Position numbers and translations under genes: made by a program. Shown piece after piece: positions 47,101 through 57,266 of a stretch of DNA of 64,000 bases (position 1 is the first letter of the stretch; each line of letters begins with the position of its first letter). The DNA comes from Acorus gramineus (taxonomy: Eukaryota; Streptophyta; Magnoliopsida; Acorales; Acoraceae): NCBI GenBank assembly GCA_030737835.1, contig JAUJYN010000022.1:712712-776711 (forward strand), in the 5' to 3' direction. The notes beneath the pieces are model-generated. The model worked only from the letters and a program-made list of their open reading frames with translations, did no database searches and was not told where the DNA came from.

Positions 47101-49645
47101 ACATAATCAATCAATCATCGAATAAATATTTCGACAAATAATCCAATACAACTCCAACGATCCACTACGGCTCCACTACAACTCCAATGATCCAAATAAC
47201 TCAATCCAATCAATTTACATCCAAATAATAATAATATTAAATTAATATTCATTGATCCCACTAAGCCAAATTAATTGATTTAAGATCCAATTTGAGTCAC
47301 CAAGATCAATAAAATCATCAAAACCCACAAATCAAATTACACTCATTAAACATCCATTTGGGATCCCTTTAATCTCTAAATTTCTTCAAACCTTGTCATG
47401 AAGCTAAATATTTGAATTCTAAGAAACTGCACAGAAATATTTGAAAAATCATAACTTTCTCACCGTAACTCCAAATCAGACGATTCAAGATTCGTTGGAA
47501 AGCACTTTTCGAAACCTATTTCTATCTGTGAAATACAATTTTCCCATAAACGACTCGATCATAGACAAAAACATGATTTAATGATCAGGTGTACAATCAA
47601 CCCGAAAATAACCCTTAAATCCCAAAACCAATAAATCTAGTTTGATTTTAGGAAATCCTTCGAGATCCATTGAAATCTAATAAAAACATCATCTATTTAA
47701 AATCAATCAAACCCTAACCCTAATCCATCAACCTTCTTCCCCAAATAATCGATTGACACAATCATCTCCTAACCAAAAATAAATTAAAACACTAAACAAT
47801 AAAAATCAATAGAGAAAGATTTATCACCTTATGGTGCTGGACGGGTAGAGTTAGGTCATCACCACCCTTCATGCCTCATGAGAATTCTGATGCAAACCCT
47901 AACCCAAAACGTGTTATATAAAAGGGGTTTTTACCAAATTACAAAACGACCCCTCAAGTATTACGGGTTTACAACTAGGTCCTTATCCAATTTACAGACA
48001 GATCCCTATCCGATTTACAAACAGATCCCTGAAGCCTATTAAAAGATATTCTGGATTCGCGACTAGATCCCTGGGCCCAATAACTTAACACAAAATCTTA
48101 AAAACCTAATTTCCTGAACTCCGAATATCACCAAATTTCAACCAAAATATCTTGAGACTATAAAGATCTCTAAAAAAATATAAAATAAATATTTCAACAT
48201 CAATTTATAATTTTTATAATTATAAATCAAATTGGACCCATTTGGGCCTACCGCCAAATAAAAAAATGAAATAATTAAATTTCAATTAAAATTTTCATTA
48301 TATATTTAAAATAAATATATAAGGCTAAAAATACAAAGACGTTACAATTATCTTAACGGTTTATTAAGCTGGTAGTTGGGCGTGTCACCCCTTTGTGTTT
48401 GAGCGACGCAGCGGTGTGGGAGCACAATAGTATTCGATATCTCGATAAGTGATTATCGAGAGTAGTTGTTTTCCATTAGGTTTGCTTTGCGAACATGGAA
48501 TGTTTACTCCCAGTGTCGTCAGTGTTGAGGGGGCCCGGGTTGTAGCTGTTCTGACAGAGGGCTCTCATCCGTATGTACCACCGATGCATTCGGGAGCGTA
48601 TTGATCGTGGGAGTATACCAGGTAGAGGCTACCCGGGAGAGGGTTAACGAATGATGTTGTGAGCGTAGAATCGTTCTCCCCTTCGTTGGATCCGATGTAG
48701 GGACTCCCCGACGATTACAGCTGTCCTGACAGAGGGCTCCCATCCGTAGGTACCACCAATGCATTCGGGAGCGTACTGATAGTATACCAGGTAGTGACTA
48801 CCCAGGGAAAGGGCTACCGGTGGACCAAGGGTGTAGAGCAGTCTAGGTCTCTTCCAAAAGTCCCAAGAGTCTCTCTCCGGGGGTGAGGGTGATGATGAGG
48901 TAAAGATATGTCGCCGCGTGACCCATTCGTTGTTCGTCCGTTCCCATAGTTGTTGGGTCCGGTTGTGTATCGATGTTGAAAGACATCGTTGGGCGGTTAA
49001 CTCGATGTAGATGATCCAGTAGTGTTGTGTAGACCAGTAATCCCGGGTCTCCTCGACCAACGGTATGGTCCCCAAAAGTCCCAAGAGTCTCCCTCCGGGA
49101 GTGAGGGTGAGGTTGGTCGCGCTGCCGCGTGACCCTGTTATCCATGGGTTTCCACCCATGTTTTCCTTGAAAGGAAAGTGCTTATGTATTGAACTGTTGT
49201 ATGGTGATTGGTTTCCAGCCACTCACTAAGCTTGTAGCTCACCCCTCGCATACTGTTTCTTTTCAGGGGCAGTGTTGGGCGTGGAGCTGGAGCTTTCCTG
49301 TGGCGTGGTCTTATGGGCGTGGAGCGTTCTTCCGGCGGATGGCGAGTGCGAGGCTGTCAGCAGTCCTAGAGTCATTGTATGTATTGTAAATCGTGCATGT
49401 GGCACAGGTTGTATTTTCTTTGGTCTAGACTTGGCTCTCACAGGACAGTGATTGTGTATTCGAGTCTGTAATAATGTTTTTGATTTACAGACATTGTTTA
49501 TATATTATGCTTCCGCTTTTCAGTCTGTTATCATTATCCTTTGCCACCTTGTGTGTTGTTGTTGGAGTCTTTATTGACCTTAGGTATTGATAGCTGATAT
49601 TTTATTATTGCCACGTCTCGGGGACGGCCACCCTGGGGCGTGACA
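43639..49645 (+). mobile_element. LTR2 copy I, solo LTR inside the 5' LTR
   Basis: It starts TGTTATGCTTGTGTCATTCG and ends GGGGCGTGACA (49645). Outside it the host LTR2 reads on from ...TATGGTAA to GTAATACTACTCCC, with GTAA duplicated. Without the LTR3 insertion it is about 3.5 kb. It contains the TATA-like TAGATATTTATGTGCC (44103), a (CT)n run (44134-44163), a GTAAGT donor at about 44471, the micro-exon 44971-45009 and the acceptor block 49221-49266. No primer site follows, so I infer a solo LTR. Confidence 0.85.
45863..48346 (-). mobile_element. LTR3, solo LTR of 2,484 bp
   Basis: On the minus strand it starts TGTAACGTCTTTGTATTTTT (ending at 48346) and finishes GGGGGCGTTACA at 45863. The exact target duplication ATTAT is at 45858-45862 and 48347-48351. 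The uninterrupted target is visible at 55107-55117. It is AT-rich, unlike LTR1/LTR2, yet keeps CACTGAGCGCG...AGCTCATCCCTC...TTTCAG (46206-46253). It also has CCACCTAGAC repeats (46540-46595). No coding region or PBS. Confidence 0.9.
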
Positions 49646-51681
49646 GTAATACTACTCCCACCATATTAATTGGAATATGCACCATGAATAAGTCTGGGTT
49701 AATAACGGGCACCTGCCTAATAACGGGCACCTGCGATAAGACTCGATGGTGTGGTGTAGTTGTTGCGCCCATGCTAATGGGGCAAAGCTATGACCAGCTG
49801 CATGAGATGATGATCTCTCTCGCCCTCTCCCTCTGAACGAACTGAGTAAGTAGATGCGATTTCCTACTCGACTCAGGTTCGTTTGGAATATTGGCATGCA
49901 CCTATTAGTGCGCGAGATCGCGCTTGCCCCTTTCTTTTAAGTTGGCGATATCCAACGCACGCTTAAGTTAGGCCTTGTGTGCTTATGTGACTAATGACAT
50001 GCATGCATGTTGTATGATTTATTATGATGTAAATCCATGTTAGGGAGTGTCCCTATAATTATTAGATGATTGTGCATATGGTTCATGCACATAGCTAGAT
50101 ATAATTCTCCTGGATATATTTATATGCGCATGTTAAAAAACTGATAGGCCTATCTGAAATAGGCGTGGGTATGACCCGCTGTCGAGTTGTACCTTATTAG
50201 TTAGAGCGCTAGCGATGTAATCGCCCCGTGCATCCAAGCGATGCACTCGTTTGGAATTCAGGAGAATTCATTACCGGTTTTGTTAAGCCGGTAGTGGGGC
50301 ATTAGGCTAGGCCTACCCGTGCTAGGTGTGTATATGAACCGCCTGTTGGGTTATGTGCCTTGGGATTATTTGTACGTGTGAGCAGAGGCAACCCCCCCTT
50401 TTCGTGTCCGAGCGACGCAACTATGTGGGAGTACAATAATGTTCGCTCTCATCGATATGTGATTATCGAGAGTAGTTGCTTTCCATGGGTTCGCTTTGCG
50501 AACATGAAATGTTTACTCCCAATGTCGTCCGTGTTGAAGAGGCCCAGGTTGTAGCTTTCCTGACAGAGGACTCCCATCCGTAGGTACCACCGATACGTTC
50601 GGGGGCGTACTGATCGTGGGAGTGTACCAGGTAGAGGCTACCCGGGAGAGGGCTAACGAATGATATTGCGAGCGTGGAATCGTTCTCCCCTTCGTTGGAT
50701 CCGATGTAGGAACTTTCCGGCGTTGGAAAAGCTGTCCTGACAGAGGGCTCCCATCTGTAGGTACCACCGATGCGTTCGGAAGCGTACTGATCATGGGAGT
50801 ATACCAGGTAGTGACTACCCGGGGAAAGGGCTAACAGTGGACCAAGGGTGTAGAGCAGTCTAGGTCTCTTCCAAAAGTCCCAAGAGTCTCTCTCCGGGAG
50901 TGAGGGTGAGGATGAGGTGAAGATACGTCGCCGCGTGACCCATTCGTTGTTCGTCCGTTCCCATAGTTGTTGGGTCCGGTTGCGTATCGATGTTCAAAGA
51001 CATCGTTGGGCAGTTATCCCGATGTAGATGATCCAGTAGTGTTGTGTAGACCAGTAATCCCGGGTCTCCTTGACCAACGGTATGGTCTCTCCCCAAAAGT
51101 CCCAAGAGTCTCCCTCCGGGAGTGAGGGTGAGGGTGAGGTTGGTTGCGCCGCCGCGTGACCGTGTTATCCATGGGTTTCCACCCATGTTTTCCTTGAACG
51201 GAAAGTGCTTATGTATTGAACTATTGTATGGTGATTGGTTTTCAGCCACTCACTGAGCTTGTAGCTCACCCCTCGCATACTGTTTCTTTTCAGGGGCAGT
51301 GTTGGGCGTGGAGCTGGAGCTTCCCTGTCGCATGGTCTTATGGGCGTGGAGCGTTCTTTCGGCGGGTGGCGAGTGCGAGGCTGTCAGCAGTCCTAGAGTC
51401 ATTGTATGTATTGTAAATCGTGCATGTGGCACAGGTTGTATTTTCTTTGGTCTAGACTTGGCTCTCACAGAACAGTGATTGTGTATTCGAGTCTGTAATA
51501 ATGTTTTTGGTTTACAGACATTGTTTATATATTATGCTTCCGCTTTTCAGTCAGTTATCATTATCCTTGCTTTGCCACCTTGTGTGTTGTTGTTGGAGTC
51601 TTTATTGACCTCAGGTATTGACAGCTGATATTTTATTATTGCCACGTCTCGGGGACAGCCGCCCTGGGGCGTGACAAAAGT

Positions 51682-51693
51682 TGGTATCAGAGC
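51682..51693 (+). other. Primer binding site (initiator Met tRNA)
   Basis: TGGTATCAGAGC follows the LTR end by five bases. It is complementary to the 3' end of plant initiator tRNA-Met and is the usual PBS of many Ty3/gypsy and copia elements. Confidence 0.93.
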
Positions 51694-52113
51694 CTGGTCC
51701 TGTCAGAGCCTAAGTCTAGTCGTATAGATGATGAGTCGTAGGATTGTCATCCGAGTACTCTTGTTTTAGAAGTTATCTTAGGTTGCTGACATGCCTTCTC
51801 GCATCTGTTGACGTGGACGTGACCCCGCTAGACCCACCCTTAAGTTGTCGGCTGGGTCGACAGAATAGGTTCAGTTGTTGGATCCCTTGTGGTGGGATTA
51901 AGGCTTGGGTAGGAGATTCCAGCCAGTAGTATGATAGTGATGAATTGGTCGCAATTTCTATGGTATGGATTGCATCTCGATAATGGAGCTTCTTTCCCGT
52001 GCATCGGTATTGATGGTAACCATGGAGTTCGCGTGCAACGCCAATTTCAAGTGTTGAGGATGTGGCGTATTGCTCATTAAGGGGTGATGTCTTCTTCCAG
52101 TCTTCCTACTCAG

Positions 52114-52240
52114 GATTAAGGGGCCTTGCGGGGTCATTGTTGAGACCCGGGCTAGAGTACTCCGTGTTCCTTGTTTGGTTGTCGGGATATCCTATATCAG
52201 GCCCTCATAGTGCCCTACCAAGGTTCTTTTCCCAGTCAAG
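52114..52240 (+). repeat. LTR1-type segment inside the interior
   Basis: GGGGCCTTGCGGGGTCATTG...ACCCGGGCTAGAGTACTCC, TCCTTGTTTGGTTGTCGGGA and CCTATATCAGG follow the same order as 57590-57690 of LTR1 copy D. It is an internal-region insertion or recombination product of LTR1 sequence. Confidence 0.7.
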
Positions 52241-52387
52241 GAATACCTTTGAAGCATCATATTGAAGATGGATATTTCCTCTCACTTGAAAAAGGCACTC
52301 TACAGGCGCAGTTTTATACCTCCCTTGTGTTGGGACGGTTGAGGAGCGCCAGTTGGAGGGGCCACAAGTTAGTTATTTGACCTTGCG

Positions 52388-52823
52388 GTGGCCAGGTTGG
52401 TTCGTGTGTGCATCTGCACCTCCCAGAACCGACAGAAGGGCTACGCAGGTCATCGTCGCCAGGAGCTTACCTTTGGGTTTGGCGACCATGTTTTTGTGAA
52501 GGTGTCCCAGTTTAAGGGCATCCTCTGTTTCGACGTTCGGGGCAAGCTGAGTTGGCTCTTCAATGGGACTGTTTCTCGTCATTGAGTGGATTGGGGAGGT
52601 GGCTTGTCATGTAGCCTTTCCCCCACAGCTGGCTCATGCCCACGACGTCGTCCTTGTCTCATGGCCGAGGCGTTATGTCCAAGATCCTGCTCATGTCACT
52701 CCGTTCGACCGTCTCATTCTCGAGCTGGATTTGTCGTTCGTGGAGCAATGGATCGAGGTCGGAGACCAGCATGAGAAGAGGCTCCACGCTAAGACCGTTC
52801 CCTTGATTGCAGTGTGTCGGTAG
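52388..52823 (+). pseudogene. Ty3/gypsy pol 3' remnant (integrase C-terminus)
   Basis: Two overlapping frames. 52388-52585 has RQKGYAGHRRQELTFGFGDH then VFVKVSQFKGILCFDVRGKL. The shifted frame, 52563-52823, has EWIGEVACHVAFPPQLAHAH, RRYVQDPAHVTPFDRL, LSFVEQWIEV and KRLHAKTVPLIAV. This is the conserved end of gypsy integrase (GD.VF..VS..KG, IGEVAY.L.LP, ..YV.DP.HV). A frameshift near 52575 and loss of everything upstream make it non-functional. The chromodomain-like end (..VPLIKV..) stops at TAG. Confidence 0.87.
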
Positions 52824-52930
52824 CGCCAGTCTGGTGCATAGACCACTTGGGAACAAAAGGTCTATGCATGATACTTGCTATATTCGGTCTTCCCTTTGGG
52901 TTTCCTTAAATTTCGAGGACTAAATTTCCT

Positions 52931-52944
52931 AAGGGGGGGGAGAA
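52931..52944 (+). other. Polypurine tract
   Basis: AAGGGGGGGGAGAA lies directly before the 3' LTR start TGTTATGCC at 52945, as needed for plus-strand priming. Confidence 0.88.
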
Positions 52945-54175
52945 TGTTATGCCTGTATCATTTGGAGCCATTTCGGTTAAGCCTTGGTCACTTCTGGGTC
53001 ATTCAGGGCCTTTTTAATTTTTTGATCGGAGCCGCTAAAATTTTGACTTTTAGCCACCTGCGGGAGTTAGAGTACTCTGATTGGAAATCTGACTGCATAT
53101 TATGGGTCCTGGTACCGTTTAGTACTACCCATAAAAATTTCATCGAATTCCGGTAATGTTTTGAAAAATATGCAGTTCCGAATCGCATCCGGGTTTGGCC
53201 GTTACTGGGTTTCGGTGGGCGAGATATTTTTGAGTGTGTGGTGCTTCTCCGCACGCTTCCCAATAAAGCAAAAATAAGTGGTTGAGTGAGGGTGAGCCTA
53301 ACCCTAACCTCACCACCCCCTTATGGTCACCCCAAAACACTATTTGGGCATGGAAATGACCATTTTGCCCTCTCTCTCTCTCCCCCTCTCTCCCAACTCG
53401 TGGATCTCTCTTTCTCTCCCTCTCTTGGTCTCTTTTTTCTCTCTTTGTGTGTGGAGAAGGAGGAGGAAGAAGCAAAGGAAGGAGAAGGTGAAGGAGGAAG
53501 AGCAAGGTTTGTGTTTGTGTTGTTGTTGTTGTTGATCCCCCTCACTCTAGCTCCCTTTTCATGTCTTTCTCCCCCCCTGATTTGCAGCCAAAGAAGGCTG
53601 AGGAGGGCTGAGGAGGTGGTGGTGGTGGTGGTTGAGGTGGTCGCGGGTGCATCGAGGGCCCCCGAATCTCCCCCTTTCATTCCCTCTCCCAAGGTGAGCT
53701 CTTCCCCTTCTTTTCTTGGTTTTTCATGGCTTAGGGGTTGTGGGGAAGTCATGCATGCTAGGTAGTTGGTTTAGGATGAGTGAGAAGTGTGGGGGAGGGG
53801 TTAAAAGGGGTTAAAAGAAGGGTTGGGGAGTGCTGGGCGCGCGCAGAGGAGCGCTGGCAGGCGTAGGAGGGCGCGCGGATGCGCGCGGAGTGAGCGTGCG
53901 CGCGCGCAGGGCAGGTTGTCTGGGCGGGTCTGGGCGCGCGGCTGGGTGCCAGTGCGCGCGCGCGCGTGCGTGCGCGTGCGTGCGCGTGCTGGGGCATGCG
54001 CGGGGCTGCCCAGAGTCTCGGGTAGGTGCTGGGGCACTCGGGCATGCATGCGTACACACGTGCTCGCATGCGTGCGAGTCCGTATGCGTGCATGTCTAAG
54101 TCTTAGGCATTTCTAGTAATTTCTAAGTGTCATAATGTGTTGTTACTCACCAAATTTAATGCCCTTACCTTGCAG

Positions 54176-54212
54176 ATCTCGTCGGATGGGATGCGCGAGG
54201 TCCCGAGTTGCG
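54176..54212 (+). other. 37-nt micro-exon candidate, 3' LTR2
   Basis: It is flanked by ACCTTGCAG and GTGAGTGGTTCG. The preceding intron-like segment is 53694-54175 and is GC-rich in its middle. Confidence 0.5.
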
Positions 54213-55703
54213 GTGAGTGGTTCGATTCCAATCCCCCCCCTCTCTAAGGATGCGCTCGACGCGCGTAGTCGCGCGTCGCGCATCGATGGGGCCCCCTAGC
54301 TATACTACTTGTGTAGATAAGTAGTATGGCCATGCTTAAGCTATAATATGTAGATATCTCGCATGCTAGGCTTATATACATATATTGTATCCATGTATGA
54401 ATGATTGTGTTGCATGCGCCCCTCTAGTATGGGCATGTATTTTTGAAATGTGTATGGATGTATAGAATATGGCATGCTTTAGGTAGTATGGTAATACTAC
54501 TCCCACCATATTAATTGGAATATCGAACATGAATAAGTCTGGGTTAATAACGGGCACTTGCCTAATATTCCCTTGCGATAAGACTCGAGGGCGTGGTGTA
54601 GTTGTTGCGCCCATGCTAATGGGGCAAAGCTATGACCAGCTTCATGAGATGATGATCTCTCTCGCCCTCTCCCTCTGAACGAACTGAGTAAGTAGATGCG
54701 ATTTCCTACTCGACTCAGGTTCCTTTGGAATATTGGCATGCACCTGTTAGTGTGCGAGATCGCGCTTGCCCTTCTCTTTTAAGTTGGCGATATCCAACGC
54801 ACGCTTAAGTTAGGCCTTGTGTGCTTATGTGACTAATGACATGTATGCATGTTGTATGATTTATTATGATGTAAATCCATGTTAGGGAGTGTTCCTATAA
54901 TTATTAGATGATTGTGCATATGGTTCATGCACATAGCTAGATATAAAATTCTCTTGGATATATTAATATGCGCATGTTAAAAAACTGATAGGCCTATCTG
55001 AAATAGGCGTGGGTATGACCCGCTGTCGGGTTGTACCTTATTAGTTAGAGCGCTAGCGATGTAATCGCCCCGTGCATCCGAGCGATGCACTCGTTTGGAA
55101 TTGAGGAGAATTCATTATCTTATCGGTTTTGTTAAGCCGGTAGTGGGGCATTAGGCTATGCCTACCCGTGCTAGGCGTGTATATGCCTACCCGTGCTAGG
55201 CGTGTATATGAACCGCCTGTTGGGTTATGTGCCTTGGGATTATTTCTGCGTGAGAGCAGAGGCAACCCCCTTGTGTCCGAGCGACGCAACCGTGTGGGAG
55301 TACAATAGTGTTCGCTCTCATCGATATGTGATTATCGAGAGTAGTTGCTTTCCATGGGTTTGCTTTGCGAACATGGAATGTTTACTCCCATTGTCGTTCG
55401 TGTTGAAGAGGGCTGGGTTGTAGCTGTCCTGATAGAGGGTGTTATATATGTGTCACTTTTAGCCTGCTGGTAACCGTTGGAGCGTTCTGGCAGTTTTTCA
55501 TTTTTTTTCGGTTTTCGATCGGAACCGCTAATTTTTGGACTGTTAGCTATCGTCCGGAGTTAGAGGACTCCGATTGGAAATCTAACTGCATATTTGGTGT
55601 CCTGGTGCCATTTTAAGCCTCTCACGAAAATTTCATCGAATTCCGGTAACGTTTCCAGAATTTCACAGTTCCGGGGCGTATCCGGGTATTTTAAGTGACT
55701 CGC

Positions 55704-55710
55704 TATATAA
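55704..55710 (+). promoter_or_regulatory. TATA box of LTR1 copy D
   Basis: TATATAA in CGCTATATAAGTGAG, about 50 bp before the CT-rich leader. It is the clearest core promoter signal among the LTRs here. Confidence 0.55.
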
Positions 55711-57230
55711 GTGAGATCTAAAAATCTGATTGGCACTATTCATCATCTTCTTCCCTTAGCTTTCTCTCTCCCCTTCTCCATTTTTCAATCTTTTAAGCCC
55801 CTTAGAGCCCTCAAAGCTTAAAACCTAAAGCATAAGAAGTGTAGATCGGGTCCCGATCTACACCCCGGTGCTTTCAAATCTGGATTCCGGCGAGTTTTGC
55901 CCCTCCATCCCCCCTCTCTTCTTCCCTGATTTGGGCCATTTCGAAGGCCGAGAGAGATCCGGGCGTTGGAAGCCTTTTGGGAGAGGTTTCGGTGCGCGGA
56001 GAGCAACCGGACTTCCCTTCCTCCCCTTGGTAAGCCTTCTTTCCTCTCTTTTCTTGTATAGATGTATGTTAGGAGGTTGGTTTGGGGTTGGGAGGCGGTC
56101 GGCGGCAGTGGGTGGCCGTCGGAGGGCTGTGGGGGTGGTCGGAGGCCATTGGTGGCCGGTGGAGGGAGCTAGGCTGTCCGGGGAGGGTTGGCAGCGGGCG
56201 CAGCAGGCTGGGGCACCAGGTGGCCGGGCGCGCAAGTGCGTGCGCGCAGGCGTGCGCGCGGCGTGCGCTCGGGTGGTGCTGCAGGCGTGCTGGGTAGGGC
56301 TAGCTCGGGTAGGATGGCTGCGGGCTGTGCGAGCAGGGCAGGCCGGCTGGGCAGGCCATGCTCGGGCAGCTGGCAGGGGGCGCTCGGGCATCAGGCGGGC
56401 AGTGGCCGGGCGTGCAGGCGAACGGTGCTCGGGCCACTCAGCGATGCGCGCAGGCAGGCAGCCCAGGCAGCAGCGCGGGCAGGCTGGCAGGCGCGTTGGG
56501 CGCGTGCTGCCAGGCGCGCTAGGCACGTGTTGCGTGGGCGTGCACGTGGGCGCTGGGTGAGGGTCCCGGGTGCTGGGCGCTGAGCGCTGGGAGCTGGTCG
56601 CGGATACCGGGTGTGCTGGGCGAGGGTGCTGAGCGTTGGGCGGAGGGGCGCTGGGCAGAGGCAGGCGTGCGCGCGGTGAGGAGGGCAGAGGCGGAGGCGT
56701 GTTGGGCGCAGGCGCTGGGAGTGCTGGGGGTGATGACCGAGTAGGCGTGCGTGCAGGGCATCGTGCAGGGTGCGCGCGGGGCGCGGCGAGGCAGCGGTGG
56801 TGCGCGCGGGGCGCGGCGAGGTAGCGGTGGTGCGCGCGGGGTGCGCGCGGGGCGAGGCGCTGCGCGCGGGGCGTGCGGGGTGCTCGCGGGTCAGCGCGAG
56901 GCGTGCGGGGTGCGCGCGGGCTGCTGCACTGGGGCGTAGTGGGCGCGCGGTGCACCCGGGAGGCTAGGCGGCGTGTCCAGGCGGCGGGCACGGGCCGGCG
57001 GTGCGCTGGGTGAGCGGGCGGAAGCGCGGCGGTGCACCCGGGGGGTCGGGTGGCCGTGCGGGTGGTTGCCGGGGGTGCGGGTGGTTGCCGGGGTGCTCGG
57101 GCTAGCGTGCGTGCGGGTCGTATGCACGTTTGCCCGAGTGTTGGGTGTTTGATTTGGGTTTGGGTATTTAATTGTGTATTTTGGGTATGTTGTGGATTTT
57201 TACTCACCAAGTTGTTACACTGTCTTGCAG

Positions 57231-57266
57231 ATCTCGACGGACGGTCGCGCGTCGACCTGATCTCCG
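57231..57266 (+). other. 36-nt micro-exon candidate, LTR1 copy D
   Basis: It lies between TCTTGCAG and GTGAGTGGGACG, starts ATCTCGACGGACGG, and is identical to copy C except near its 3' end. Confidence 0.55.

Larger units (their letters stand above)
51677..52944 (+). mobile_element. Interior of the small gypsy element
   Basis: 1,268 bp between the LTRs: PBS, non-coding sequence, a piece similar to LTR1 (52114-52240), a pol C-terminal remnant (52388-52823) and the PPT. There is no gag or reverse transcriptase. Confidence 0.85.
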
